A DNA stretch of 64,000 nt, taken from assembly GCA_013327885.1 (NCBI GenBank), contig JABUMY010000016.1, forward strand, positions 62,001 to 126,000, given 5' to 3'. Positions 52,499 to 63,300 of this stretch are shown here, piece after piece (position 1 is the stretch's first letter; the number at the start of each line of letters is the position of its first letter). A program made the position numbers and the translations under genes. The notes below the pieces were generated by a model. It saw only the letters and a list, made by a program, of their open reading frames with translations, was not told the origin of the DNA and searched no databases. This DNA is from Flavisolibacter longurius. GTDB taxonomy: Bacteria; Bacteroidota; Bacteroidia; Chitinophagales; Chitinophagaceae.

Positions 52499-52536
52499 TC
52501 TCTCCCGTTGGCATGCGAATCGTATGTACTCCTTTC

Positions 52537-53559
52537 ATGCCACTCATCGAGTTTACCGACAAAGGCCTTTATTGCCCGCCCGGCGATTTTTACATCGATC
52601 CTTGGCGGGGCGTTGACCGTGCCGTGATCACCCATGCCCACAGCGATCATGCCCGGTGGGGAAGCAAGGCCTATCTCTGTCATACCTTTTCAAAACCATT
52701 GCTGGAAACCCGGCTGGGCCCCAATTATTACCAAACCCTCGATTGGGGACAGGCCATCGATTTTCATGGCGTAAAGCTTTCCCTTCACCCGGCGGGTCAC
52801 ATCATTGGCTCTTCGCAGGTGCGGCTTGAGCACAAGGGCGAAGTGTGGGTGTTTACCGGCGATTATAAACTGGAGAACGATGGCATCAGCGGCCAGTTTG
52901 AGCCGGTGCGCTGTCACAACTTTATTACCGAATGCACGTTTGGCCTCCCCATTTACAAGTGGAAGCCGCAGGCAGAGATCTACAGCGGTATCCAGGACTG
53001 GGTGCGTCGCAACCAGGTGGCGGGAAAAACCTCTGTGCTCATTGCTTACAGCCTGGGCAAAGCGCAGCGCCTGCTGCAGCCTCTTTCGGAAGTAGCCGAA
53101 AAAATATTTGTGCACGGCGCGGTCTACAACCTGCACGCTGCGCTGGTGGCCGCAGGCTGGAACCTGCCCGAAGTGGAAAGGGTGACTCCCGATACGCCGA
53201 AAGAAGCCCTCAAAGGTTCTGTGGTGATTGCACCTTCCAGCGCCGAAGGCTCGCCCTGGATGCGGCGCTTTGCGCCTTACGAAGTTGGGGTGTGCAGCGG
53301 CTGGATGCAGGTACGCGGTGCCGTTAGGCGGCGCAATGCCGATGCGGGTTTTATCCTCAGCGATCATGCCGACTGGGATGGCCTGCTGCAGGCCTGCAAA
53401 GAAACCGGCGCCGAATGCGTGTATGCCACCCACGGCTTCCAGGCGGCCTTTAGCCGCTACCTGCGGGAGCAGGGCATCAATGCAAAAGAAGTAACAACGG
53501 AGTATGGGAACGATGAGGAAGAGGAGGGGAATTCAGAACAGATGAACAAGGAGTCCTGA
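52537..53559 (+). CDS. Ligase-associated DNA exonuclease (metallo-beta-lactamase fold)
   Basis: About 340 residues. Starts MPLIEFTDKGLYCPPGDFYI; an in-frame ATG at 52513 adds eight residues. Metal-binding motif THAHSDHARWGS, LHPAGHIIGSSQVRLEH, FTGDYKLENDG and a late FILSDHADWDGL are typical of the SNM1/CPSF-like subgroup paired with bacterial ATP-dependent ligases. It acts in DNA repair as an exonuclease (family knowledge). It is followed 90 bases later by the ligase gene. Confidence 0.9.
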   Translation: MPLIEFTDKGLYCPPGDFYIDPWRGVDRAVITHAHSDHARWGSKAYLCHTFSKPLLETRLGPNYYQTLDWGQAIDFHGVKLSLHPAGHIIGSSQVRLEHKGEVWVFTGDYKLENDGISGQFEPVRCHNFITECTFGLPIYKWKPQAEIYSGIQDWVRRNQVAGKTSVLIAYSLGKAQRLLQPLSEVAEKIFVHGAVYNLHAALVAAGWNLPEVERVTPDTPKEALKGSVVIAPSSAEGSPWMRRFAPYEVGVCSGWMQVRGAVRRRNADAGFILSDHADWDGLLQACKETGAECVYATHGFQAAFSRYLREQGINAKEVTTEYGNDEEEEGNSEQMNKES

Positions 53560-53577
53560 ATGGCGCAGGAAATGATG

Positions 53578-53646
53578 AACCTAAAAACATTGAACCTCCA
53601 ACCTCGAACAACAACTACAAACCACAAACTATAAACCACAGACTAT
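53578..53646 (+). repeat. ACAAACCACAAACT-type low-complexity repeat
   Basis: CCTAAAAACATTGAACCTCC, AACCTCGAACAACAACTAC and AAACCACAAACTATAAACCA are complements of units in the 12298-12420 repeat (GTTCGAGG, GTTTGTGG, GTTTATAG). It occupies the gap between exonuclease and ligase, ending at the ligase ATG. Confidence 0.75.
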
Positions 53647-53649
53647 TCC

Positions 53650-55251
53650 ATGCGGCAATTTGCAGAACTGGTAACCCAGATTGGTGGCAGCACAAAGACC
53701 AACGACAAGCTGGATGCGCTGGTGCATTATTTTTCGTCGGAGGCCGATGAAAAAGACAAGGTGTGGGTGATTGCCCTGTTCAGCGGCCGGCGGCCAAAAA
53801 GGGCCGTGAATACCACCCAGCTTGCCACCTACGCCATTGAGGTAGCCAATCTGCCGTTTTGGTTGTTTGAAGAAAGCTACCATACCGTAGGCGACCTGGC
53901 CGAGACCATTGCACTCCTGCTGCCCGAATCGCCTGCCAATCGCCAGCATCCCGAACCGGTTCACTACTACATCGAAGGATTGAAAGCCATCGAAAAAGAA
54001 AGCGAGGAGGTGAAAAAAGCCTTTATCCGCGAAAGCTGGCAGGGCATGAACAAGGCCGAACAGTTTGTCTTCAATAAACTCATTACCGGCGGTTTTCGCA
54101 TTGGCGTTTCGCAAAACATCATGGTCAATGCGCTGGCCAAAGTGCTCAACCTCGAATCTTCAGTTATTGCCCACCGCATCAGCGGGCAGTGGGACCCATC
54201 CACTATCACCTTTGACGAATTGCTGGGCGAGAACGGCGTGAACGTCGATATTTCAAAACCCTATCCCTTTTACCTTGCCTATGCCATTGAAGAAGACCTC
54301 TCCACTCTTGGCGAACCAGCGGAATGGCAGGCGGAGTGGAAATGGGACGGCATCCGCGGGCAGATCATCAAACGGTCCGGGGAGCTTTTTGTATGGAGCC
54401 GCGGCGAAGGGTTGATGACGGAAAAATTTCCCGAGTACACAGCCCTGCTCCCGGTGCTACCCGATGGCCTGGTGCTGGATGGCGAGATCATACCGGCCGT
54501 GGACGGCCGGCCCCTCGCTTTTGCCCTTTTGCAAACCCGTATTGGCCGGAAGAACGTTACCAAAAAGCAGTTGCAGGAAGCCCCCATTGCTTTTTTCGCC
54601 TATGACCTTTTGGAATGGGAAGGAGAGGACTGGCGGGCCAAACCATTGGAGGAGCGACGGGAAAAATTGGAAACAATCATCAGGGGCATTAACCATCCTT
54701 CGCTCTTGCTTTCCGAAATTGTTTCCTTTCAAAGCTGGGAAGAACTGGGAACCCTCCGCGAGGAGAGCCGTGACGTCGGTGCGGAAGGGTTTATGTTGAA
54801 AAGAAAATCCTCCGTTTACGGAACGGGCCGTCGTCGTGGCGACTGGTGGAAATGGAAGATCGATCCGCTGGTGATCGATGCCGTGATGATCTATGCGCAG
54901 AAAGGCGCCGGCCGGCGAAGCGGCTTGTACACCGATTATACGTTTGCGGTTCGCGACGGTGAAAAACTGGTGCCCTTTACCAAAGCGTATTCCGGTTTAA
55001 CCGACAAAGAATTTGCCCAAGTGGATGCCTTTGTCAAACGCAATTCGCTGGAAAAATTTGGACCCGTGCGAACGGTTAAGCCGGAGCTGGTATTTGAGAT
55101 CGCCTTTGAAGGCATTGCTGCCAGCAGCCGGCACAAAAGCGGTGTTGCCCTGCGCTTTCCCCGCATGAGTCGCTGGCGAAAGGACAAAACCGTGGAGGAG
55201 ATCAATACGCTGGAGGATTTGAAGAAGATGCTGGCGTTGTATGGGAAATAA
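53650..55251 (+). CDS. ATP-dependent DNA ligase (exonuclease-linked type)
   Basis: 533 residues. An N-terminal helical DNA-binding domain (about 1-200), then the adenylation domain with nucleotidyl-accepting Lys231 in EWKWDGIRGQ, LVLDGEIIPA, EGFMLKRKSS and DWWKWKIDPL, then an OB-fold. An ATP-dependent ligase beside an MBL exonuclease is a known repair pair that in other bacteria also includes an Lhr-like helicase and a metallophosphoesterase; neither follows here. Confidence 0.93.
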   Translation: MRQFAELVTQIGGSTKTNDKLDALVHYFSSEADEKDKVWVIALFSGRRPKRAVNTTQLATYAIEVANLPFWLFEESYHTVGDLAETIALLLPESPANRQHPEPVHYYIEGLKAIEKESEEVKKAFIRESWQGMNKAEQFVFNKLITGGFRIGVSQNIMVNALAKVLNLESSVIAHRISGQWDPSTITFDELLGENGVNVDISKPYPFYLAYAIEEDLSTLGEPAEWQAEWKWDGIRGQIIKRSGELFVWSRGEGLMTEKFPEYTALLPVLPDGLVLDGEIIPAVDGRPLAFALLQTRIGRKNVTKKQLQEAPIAFFAYDLLEWEGEDWRAKPLEERREKLETIIRGINHPSLLLSEIVSFQSWEELGTLREESRDVGAEGFMLKRKSSVYGTGRRRGDWWKWKIDPLVIDAVMIYAQKGAGRRSGLYTDYTFAVRDGEKLVPFTKAYSGLTDKEFAQVDAFVKRNSLEKFGPVRTVKPELVFEIAFEGIAASSRHKSGVALRFPRMSRWRKDKTVEEINTLEDLKKMLALYGK

Positions 55252-56104
55252 TGTATTCCGCAGTTGGTTGTGAGAATTTATTACGGTTATAGCTACCCGT
55301 TAATGTGATTGAGTTAAGTGTTGGGGTTAAGGGAAGTTGCCGTATAAGCCAATTTACAAGGGCAGAAGATTGCAAAAAGGTAGATTTTAAAAAGGCCTCA
55401 AACGCCGGCACATATTAGCCCAGTGTGCTAGCCCTGGGTGAATGTAAAATCAAAAGGTAAGGGAGCCCTGAAAGGGCGAAACGGCAAGAGCTATTTTTTA
55501 ACCTGTGTCGCCCCTTCAGGGCTCTGTTTCATTATGCAACGATTAACCCGGCCTTTGCAGGCCGGGCTGATTTATGGCGCCCTTTCAGGCCTGCAACGTT
55601 AGGGGCTACAAAGCGCTTTCGATGGAATTAATATTCAAAAGGAAAATAGCATGTCCCGGAGTTTGGAAGATGGGTAATAAAAGAAAGCTTTGCCTTAATA
55701 AATAGAAGGTCGCAAGAAGGCTCCCGGCTCCGGAGGAGCCACGTGTTTATAGTAGATCCCCAAAGAAAGATAAATGGGCTCCGAAGGTGCCCCGTGTTTC
55801 TGTAACAGGTAACACGAAGCTCCTTCGGAGCTAATTCCATTGATTTAATATTCTTTCTATAAACACGGGGCGCCTTCAGCGCCAAAAATGCGGATGAAAA
55901 TTTACAATTCGGCCGTTGTTGCAAAGGCGACTTTGGTTGCTAATATTGTTGATTACAATTTATGCTATTACGATATATCAAAGCGGTTGGTATTCTCATA
56001 ATGCAACACCCGTTGTTCTTATGCTGCCACGATTAAAATGCAAATAGCCAAACGGTAAACGACCCAAACTCACCACTCACCACTCACCACTGACCACTCA
56101 CCCC
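55252..56104. other. 850-base gene-free interval with palindrome array
   Basis: Holds a series of short GC-rich hairpins (55440-55885) and, at the end, a CACTCACC-type repeat (56066-56110) abutting the stop of the regulator gene. Open frames here translate the hairpins and look spurious. Confidence 0.65.
55440..55885. repeat. Array of short GC-rich palindromes
   Basis: Includes GCCCT-GAA-AGGGC (55465-55477) and a reversed partner around 55508-55524, GGCTCC-GGA-GGAGCC followed by ACGTGTTTATAG (55727-55752), GGGCTCCGAAGGTGCCCC near 55774, GCTCC-TTC-GGAGC near 55820 and GGCGCCTTCAGCGCC preceded by CTATAAACACGG near 55860. Palindrome plus TGTTTATAG occurs in both orientations, so the units are mobile-like. 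Confidence 0.7.
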
Positions 56105-56110
56105 TCACGA
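56066..56110 (+). repeat. CACTCACC-type repeat abutting the regulator stop codon
   Basis: ACTCACCACTCACCACTCAC then CACTGACCACTCACCCCTCA. The final TCA (56105-56107) is the TGA stop of the minus-strand regulator gene. Confidence 0.75.
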
Positions 56111-59035
56111 CCACCCCCCCTGTTCCGCCACCTCTTTCCCCTTCACCGACGTCAGGTCCAGGAAAAACTGGTAAAGGTTTACCTCCGTGGCAATGCCCAG
56201 CTTTTTGCGTAGCCGGTAGCGGCTGATCTCCACACCCCGCACGGAAATGTTTACCAACTGGGCGATTTCCTTTGTACTCAGGTTCATGCGCAGGTAGGCA
56301 CAAAGCTTCAGCTCATGCGCTGTAAGGCTCGGGTATCTTTCTTTCAGCAGGATTAAAAAGTTGTCGTGCACCTGGTTAAAATGGCGGGCAAACTGCTCCC
56401 AGTCCTCGTTGTTCTTTTCTTCTTCCGAAAGAATGCGGATGATCTTTTTCAGGTTGTGCAGTTCGGCTTCATTGGCCTGGGCTTTTTCAAGGTGCTGCAG
56501 TTCATCTTTGATACGGGTAAGCAGCTCGCCTTTTTTTACCAGGTGCATGGCCGTGGAGGCCAGCTCTGAGTTTTTAAATTCAATCTCCGATTCCAGCTTT
56601 TCGTTCTTCAGCTTTACAATTTCCTTTTCCGACTTCTCGATTTCTAATTGGTGCAGGTACTGCAGGTGGTGCTGCTCTTTTTGGTGCTTTTGCTGTTGAA
56701 GCAGCAATTGCTTGCGGTGCCGCTTGTACAAAAGGTAGGCAAGGCCAAGCGCCATCATCCCGTAAATAAAATAGGCAAAGCCGGTTTGGTACCAGGGCGG
56801 AAGCACTACAAACGAAAACCTGTCGGCAACCGATTCGTTGCCCAGGTTGTTGCGGGCCTTTACGTGAAACGTGTACGTGCCGGCCGGCAGGTTGGTGTAA
56901 TCTTTTTCGGCTTTTTTTGTCCAGTCGGACCAGCCCTTGTCAAAGCCCTCGAGGTAATAACTGTACAGGATATTGGCTTGCTGCTCGTATAACGGCGCGG
57001 AATACTGGATCTGGAATGAGTTGGTGTGAAAAGGGATTCGCGGTACTGCCTGTTGCGCATCCGTCTTTGAACCCGTTGACAGGCTGTAGCCGCCAAAAAG
57101 CAAGCTGTCGGTTTGGCCCAGCGCCTGTACCGCCCTTATGTAAACATTCAGTTCGCCCTTGTCCTGTTTGTATTTTTCGTAGTTGATGTGGTAAAACCCA
57201 TTTTCGGCACCCACTAAAATATTGCATTCATTTATGGGGTTGATGTGTTCAAACCCGCTGACCATTCTATCCTTTAGTTCCGGGAAATAAAGTAGCTGCG
57301 GTTTTAGCGCGGCAAAATCAACCACGCCAAGGTTTTTCTCATGGATAAACCAGATGTTTCCCTGCGCATCTTCTTTTAAATAGCGAATGCTCTTCTCGCC
57401 GAAGATCTGCTTGAATTCCGGCGCCGGTTCAAAAGCATCTTTACCACTGTTATAGGAATAGATGCCTTTGCCTGTTGCAATCACGATCTTGTTCCTCACA
57501 CGGTACACATGGTTGTTGAGCGCAGAGGGAAGCCCGTTTTGGTTGGTGTACAGCCGCACGGTTGGCCGGCTGCCTTCGATGCCTTCAATTTTATACACAC
57601 CGCGGTAGGGGTGCGAGGTCCAAACCGTATTGTTGTTGTCGACCGTTACAAACCGGGCCGACTCGTGAAAGCCCGGGACCGTTTGCCGGGCGGTGATGGT
57701 GTTATCAGCTACCTGCAGCAGTTGAATGCCTGTGTACTTGCCCGCAATGGCCAACAGGTTGCCGGCGCCGGATTGTACCGTCCAAAAACCGGTGCCTTTT
57801 AGCACGGGCCGGAGGCCCTGCGCCGCCAGGCTGTAAAGCCCGTCATGCGTATTTACCAGCAGTTGGTTGTTGAGGGTTGAAAGACCCCAGATCTGGCCTT
57901 CCGCCCCGGCCACAGGTGTAAAATCGTTGTCGGCGTAACTAATATCTTTTAGCCCGGGAAGTGACAATTGAAAAAGCCCATCTGACAAGCCCAGGTAAAG
58001 CTGGTTGTTTAAAAAAGCAGACGCATAGCCCGAGCCGTTCGTTAGCGAAGCCGGGTTGATATGCTTTACAGCGTTATTGTAGGCGATAAAATCAATGCCA
58101 TTGTCAAGTCCCAGCCAGATGTTGCGGTTTTTATCGCAGTAAAGGCTGCGGATATTGTTGTTTTGCAAACCCGATCGCCGCGAAAAGTTCTGTAGTACTG
58201 TCCCTTCCTTATTAATAATGTAGCAGCCATTGGTATAAGTGCCCAGGGCAAAGGTTTTTTCATCGATCCGGATAAGAGAAGAAAAATATTGTGTAGCGCT
58301 GATGGCCGCACCTTTCAGTAAAAAAGGTTTGATCTCCGTGGCTGTTATAAGGTAAAGACCGTGTTTGCCCGTGGTCAGCAGGAGCGAATCGGCGCCAATG
58401 GCCAGTGCCGCCGTAGCCTGGAAGTCGGTTGGTAGGGCGTTGTCCTGCAAAAACGGTTTCCACTCCCCGGCCGCAAACCGCAGCAATCCTTCCCGGGCAT
58501 TTTGCGCCAGCAAAAAAGTTTTGTCACCACCCAGAAAAAGCCACTGCGAAACAGTAGGGTGAACAAGCATCTTCCCTTCCCGCAGGTGGAAGATCTTCGT
58601 AGTAGAGCGAAAAACAACTTCCTCGCCCAGGCAAACAATATCCCAGATATCTTCAAAGGTGCGGTGCTTTTCGGGTAAGCGGTCCTTTAAAGAGGTAAAT
58701 GACAAATTGCCATTTTTGTCGGGAGCGAAGTACCCGATCTCATCCTGTCCGCCTACGTAAATACGTCCATCGGGGTCCATTGCTGTGGAGCGAACGATGG
58801 TTTTATTGGGCAGGGGATAGAGCTTCCAGAAGGTGCCGTCAAAGCTTAAAAGGCCTTCGTTGTTGGCAAAATAAAGGATGCCTTTGGCGTCCTGGGCCAC
58901 CTTCCAGTTCTGCGTACCGCCCCCGTAAACCTGCTTTTTGTAGTTTAAAATGGCCGGTAAACCGATGGTGTTTTGCCCAAAGGAGGTAAAATGGACGGCA
59001 AGCAGAAGTATGGTAAAAAAGTATCGGCAGATCAT
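56105..59035 (-). CDS. Membrane-bound propeller / triple-tyrosine regulator with LuxR-type HTH
   Basis: 976 residues. Signal peptide (ICRYFFTILLLAVHFTSFGQ), a large periplasmic beta-propeller sensor (about 25-660; repeated NIWLGLDNGIDFIAYN and GNIWFIHEKN-type blades), a Y_Y_Y domain (YYLEGFDKGWSDWTKK near 715), one membrane helix (GFAYFIYGMMALGLAYLLYK), a long coiled coil (QQQKHQKEQHHLQYLHQLEI) and a C-terminal HTH (LSTKEIAQLVNISVRGVEIS). No kinase or receiver domain. It sits divergent from the PKD-lipoprotein/SusC/SusD genes and probably controls them in response to a glycan or other polymer. Confidence 0.88.
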   Translation of the reverse strand: MICRYFFTILLLAVHFTSFGQNTIGLPAILNYKKQVYGGGTQNWKVAQDAKGILYFANNEGLLSFDGTFWKLYPLPNKTIVRSTAMDPDGRIYVGGQDEIGYFAPDKNGNLSFTSLKDRLPEKHRTFEDIWDIVCLGEEVVFRSTTKIFHLREGKMLVHPTVSQWLFLGGDKTFLLAQNAREGLLRFAAGEWKPFLQDNALPTDFQATAALAIGADSLLLTTGKHGLYLITATEIKPFLLKGAAISATQYFSSLIRIDEKTFALGTYTNGCYIINKEGTVLQNFSRRSGLQNNNIRSLYCDKNRNIWLGLDNGIDFIAYNNAVKHINPASLTNGSGYASAFLNNQLYLGLSDGLFQLSLPGLKDISYADNDFTPVAGAEGQIWGLSTLNNQLLVNTHDGLYSLAAQGLRPVLKGTGFWTVQSGAGNLLAIAGKYTGIQLLQVADNTITARQTVPGFHESARFVTVDNNNTVWTSHPYRGVYKIEGIEGSRPTVRLYTNQNGLPSALNNHVYRVRNKIVIATGKGIYSYNSGKDAFEPAPEFKQIFGEKSIRYLKEDAQGNIWFIHEKNLGVVDFAALKPQLLYFPELKDRMVSGFEHINPINECNILVGAENGFYHINYEKYKQDKGELNVYIRAVQALGQTDSLLFGGYSLSTGSKTDAQQAVPRIPFHTNSFQIQYSAPLYEQQANILYSYYLEGFDKGWSDWTKKAEKDYTNLPAGTYTFHVKARNNLGNESVADRFSFVVLPPWYQTGFAYFIYGMMALGLAYLLYKRHRKQLLLQQQKHQKEQHHLQYLHQLEIEKSEKEIVKLKNEKLESEIEFKNSELASTAMHLVKKGELLTRIKDELQHLEKAQANEAELHNLKKIIRILSEEEKNNEDWEQFARHFNQVHDNFLILLKERYPSLTAHELKLCAYLRMNLSTKEIAQLVNISVRGVEISRYRLRKKLGIATEVNLYQFFLDLTSVKGKEVAEQGGWS

Positions 59036-59457
59036 GGCAAGCTGTGGTTGTGAAAGTAGGAAATTACAGCAGATGTAGCATTGAAGTAAGAAAAAGGCCA
59101 GAAAATCAGGTTTTTTTTGTTGGGTGATGTAGTGATGATGTAGTAGAATTTCAGGTTTAGCCTTCCTGATAGCCTATCTTTAGGTCTCTATCGGGAATGG
59201 CTTCAGGGGTTCGCTCTCGTCGCTTTTGAACCGTTCCGGGTAAAACAAATGACTTGCTATTTTATATGAGAAAGAAAACTGATGCTGTGCTTCAACGGGA
59301 TTGCTTTGCTCCGCTTCTTTTAATTGGGATCACATAAAAATTTTGCTGCCGACCTACCGGGCTTTGGATGGCTATAATGCTAACATCGTCATGGAGCCGG
59401 CCTTTTTTGTTTCCTGCCATCCTGTCGCAATTTCTAAAATCTATAACTACCAGCTAT
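59036..59457. other. Divergent regulatory region of the SusC/SusD locus
   Basis: 422 bases without a gene. TATCTTTA at 59175-59182 is a possible -7 element and sits within GATAG-N15-CTATC, a candidate operator for the adjacent regulator. Another AT-rich stretch at about 59330-59345 (CATAAAAATTTTG) could be a promoter closer to the lipoprotein gene. None is certain. Confidence 0.4.
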
Positions 59458-60279
59458 ATGGAATTTAAAAAACGAAAAAACGTTCATTGGTTATTGGGTG
59501 TCCTGGTTCTGGCCACGTTTCTGCAAACAGGCTGCCGGCCGGAAAGCATCGGCGACCTGGGTCAAAAAGCAACGGCTTCTTTCGATGTGCAGCCGGTTGC
59601 CGGCCGCAAGAACACCTATGTTCTTCGCAGCACCTCGCAAAACGCATTTGGCTACCAGTGGGACAAAGGCAACGGCAACTTTGTAAAAGGTATGGCGGTT
59701 GACACAGCCTATTTTGCCCTCAAAGGAACCTACACCGTTAAGCTGCGGGCTTTTGGCCGCGGAGGCTACGACAGTACTGGCGCCACGGTTACCGTAACTG
59801 AAGATGATATTTTGAACAATCCCCAGTTCAAGCTGCTGACGGCAAAAAGCTGGAAGCTGGATGCAACAACCGGCGCCAACGCCATTATCGTAGGCACCGA
59901 AGGCAACCCGGGACAATATTTTGGTGGTGGTCCCCTGGCCGATTGCCAAGTGGATGATGTGTACACCTTTTCGCAGGACATGAAGCTGCGCTACAACGCC
60001 AACGGTTCCACCTTTAACGCAGGCAACATCAACCCCAATTACACCTGCAGTGCCGATCGTTCTTATAATAATGTCACCTTCTCGTTTCAGCCGGGGGTAA
60101 CCGGTGGGGCAGGCCTGGCTACCATTACGCTGCCGGGTGCCGTACCCACGCAGTTCATTGGTGTTACCGATGTGTCGTCCAACAACTACCGCATTATTTC
60201 CATTACAGAAAATACAATGGTGCTGCGCTCCGGAACGCCCAGCGAAACGGTTCACCAGTTCAAGTTTGTGGCCCAGTAA
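59458..60279 (+). CDS. PKD-domain lipoprotein of a SusCD locus
   Basis: 273 residues from ATG 59458. Lipoprotein signal (WLLGVLVLATFLQTGCRPES). A PKD-like domain (about 45-120; SFDVQPVAGRKNTYVLRS, YQWDKGNGNFVKGMAVDTAY, GTYTVKLRAFGRGGYDST) is followed by a lipocalin-like or SusE/F-like second half (LTAKSWKLDATTGANA, DVYTFSQDMKLRYNANG). First gene of the locus, 43 bases before susC; likely a surface glycan-binding or accessory lipoprotein. Confidence 0.82.
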   Translation: MEFKKRKNVHWLLGVLVLATFLQTGCRPESIGDLGQKATASFDVQPVAGRKNTYVLRSTSQNAFGYQWDKGNGNFVKGMAVDTAYFALKGTYTVKLRAFGRGGYDSTGATVTVTEDDILNNPQFKLLTAKSWKLDATTGANAIIVGTEGNPGQYFGGGPLADCQVDDVYTFSQDMKLRYNANGSTFNAGNINPNYTCSADRSYNNVTFSFQPGVTGGAGLATITLPGAVPTQFIGVTDVSSNNYRIISITENTMVLRSGTPSETVHQFKFVAQ

Positions 60280-60322
60280 CCGGTAAAACGAAATCAATTC
60301 AATAAAAATTCAGACGCTGCAT

Positions 60323-63300
60323 ATGACTCAAAAATTACGACTGATACTCTGCCTTCTGGCCCTGGTTTGCTTCCTGGGAAAGGCAGAGGCGCAAACCATC
60401 CAGGTGACCGGTACCGTAACAAGGGCTTCCAATAACGAACCCCTCGCCGGTGCCACCGTTTCGGTAAAAGGAACCGGTACGGCCACCACCACCAACGAAC
60501 AAGGTGCTTTCACCATCAATGTACCCGAAAGAGGCGCCACGCTGGTGGTTTCCTTTGTCGGCTTAACAGAACAAGAAATGCCGGTAACAGGCGCCGGTGC
60601 GATGAACTTTGCCTTACAGGAACGCAGCACCGGGTCGCTCAACGAAGTAGTGGTAGTAGGCTATGGTGCCCAGCGCCGGGGCAACGTAACCGGCTCGATT
60701 GGTACCGTTACCAGCCGCGAACTGGTACAGGCGCCGGTAGCCGATTTGAGCAATGCCCTGCAAGGCCGTGTGGCCGGTGTGATCACCAAGCAAGGCTCGG
60801 GTGCGCCGGGTGGTGATGGTGCCGGTATTTTTATCCGTGGCGTTTCCACCTTTGGTGGCGGAACCGAGCCGCTGTATGTGATCGACGGGATCGTTCGCGG
60901 CCGCAACGACTTTACCCAACTGGATGCCTCGGAAGTGGAATCGGTGAGTGTGCTGAAAGACGCTTCTTCGGCTGCCATCTTTGGGGTAAAAGGCGCCAAC
61001 GGTGTGGTGCTGGTTACCACCAAGCGGGGTAGGGCCGGTCGCATCACGGCAAATTATTCTGTGAACTACGGCGTACAACGGGTAACGAAGTTTAACGACA
61101 ACCTGGGTTCCTACGAATATTCTACCTTATTAAATGAAGCCCTGCTGAACGATGGTTTGCCGCTGGCTTTCACCAACGACGAAATTGAAAAGTTCCGCAA
61201 CGGTGCCGATCCTATTCTTTATCCCAATACCAACTGGCAGCGGCTGGTGCTGGGCGGAACAGCCCCGCAGATGCAGCACAACCTTTCGCTTAGCGGCGGT
61301 ACCGACAGGGTGCGCTATTTTGCGTCGCTGGGTTACCTCGACCAGGACGGCTTGTATAGTTCCCTGAACTTTAAGCGGTATAACCTTCGCTCCAACCTGG
61401 ACATGAACGTAACGAAAACCACAAGGTTCTCGCTTGACATCTCGGGCCGGATCGAAAACCGTAACTCGCCAACCACGGGTATCTCGCAGATCTTTGAACA
61501 CACCCTGCGTAACCCGCCCACTATCCCGGCTGAATATCCCGGCGTAGGCTATGCACAGGTAGGCTCATACGTAAATACATTGCGGGCCATTGACCCGGCA
61601 GCCGGTTACAACAGTACTGAGAGCAATGTCATTCTTACCAATATTCAACTGGAGCAGCAGATTCCCTGGGTAAAAGGACTGTCGGTAAAAGCCGTGGTGG
61701 CGCATGACCGCAGCCTGAACTTTACCAAGCGCTGGAGCGATAACGTTTACCTGTACACGAAAAATCCTTCTACCGGTAATTTCGACCGCTCTCCTTACCA
61801 GAACCCCAGCCTTTCCGAAACCTTTGAGCAGTGGAAGGCTACGGAACTGCAGGGACACCTGAATTATAACAACCGCTTTGGTCGCCACGGTGTATCGGCG
61901 CTGGTGCTTGCCATTCAAAAAGAAACACCGTATAACCGCCTGTTTGCGTCCCGCTCCGGTTACGAGTTTTCGATTTTTGATGTGTTGAGCCAGGGACCGG
62001 CAACCAATCCTTCCGGCGACATCACGGAAGTGATCCAGGGCAACCGCGACCGCACGGCCCTGCGTAGTCTAGCCGGGCGTATCAATTACGATTATGATGG
62101 CAAGTATCTTTTCCAGGCCAGCCTGCGGCGGGATGAATCAGAAAACTTTGCTCCCGGTTACCGCACTGGTTACTTCCCGGCCTTTTCTGTTGGTTGGGTA
62201 GTTACTAACGAGTCCTTTATGAATGATGCCCGCTCTTTCTTGGATTACCTGAAGCTTCGCGGCTCCTGGGGTAAGCTGGGCAACGATGCTATCGGCGGCT
62301 CCCGTTTTCTTTACCTGGCCCGCTACAATACGGTTAACAACAACTACGGCTTTGGCGGTACCATCGTTCCGGGGCTGAACCCAACCGCAGCCAACCCAAT
62401 CGTGGCCTGGGAAGAATCGGCAAAAACAGACATTGGCTTTGATGCCCGTTTGTGGAATGGCCTCCTGGGACTGGAAGTTTCTTTCTTCAGTGAGCACCGT
62501 ACCGGCATCCTGGCCACCCGCTCGGCACAGATCCCGTCTTCTTATGGCGGACCGCTGCCGGCCGAAAACATTGGTGAGGCAAGAAACAAGGGGGTGGAAA
62601 TAACAGCAACGCACTTACGTACGCTTTCGAAAAACTTCTCTTATAACCTGCGCGGCAATATCACCTTTACAAAAAATGAGATCGAATATGCTGCACAGGC
62701 AGAGAACGTACCCGATGCCTTCAAAGTAGCAGGTCGTCCCATCGGTTCTTATTATGGTTACAAAGCCATTGGTATTATTAAAGATGAAGCGACGCTGCAG
62801 GCCTATGGCAAAACAACACAGTTCCCGCATGGTTTGGGCGATATCATGTATGAAGACGTGAACAAGGATGGCAAAATTGACAATGCTGACCGTCAGTGGC
62901 TGAGCAGCGGCAACATTCCCCAGGTGGTGTACGGCATTGCCGGCGGTGTTAACTTCCGCGGCTTTGAAGTGAACTTCCTCCTGCAGGGTGCTACAAGGGT
63001 AAACCAGCAACTGATCAACAATGCCGGCTTTGCCTTCTTTAACGGCGGCCGTGTAACGGCCGAGTGGCTGGATCGCTGGACGCCGGATAACCCGAACGCC
63101 AAGTTCCCCCGCCTGACAACGAACGCCACCGCCAGCACCAACAATTACCATGTGCCTGATGGACCACCTTACGGCATTGGTGGCAATAGCTTCTGGATAG
63201 AGGATGCCTCTTACCTGCGCCTGAAAAACCTGGAGCTGGCTTATACCTTCCGGCCCGACTTTCTCTCCCGGATCGGCGCCAGCCAGTTAAGGGTGTATGC

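Noticed and set aside
55628-55924. 98-codon frame after the ligase gene
   Set aside because: It is a translation of the hairpin array (repeated Ala-Pro/Tyr-Arg-Lys-Asn patterns), not a gene.
59491-60297. 268-codon open frame antisense to the PKD lipoprotein
   Set aside because: The plus-strand frame has a lipobox and PKD motifs and fits the susC operon; the antisense frame has nothing recognisable.
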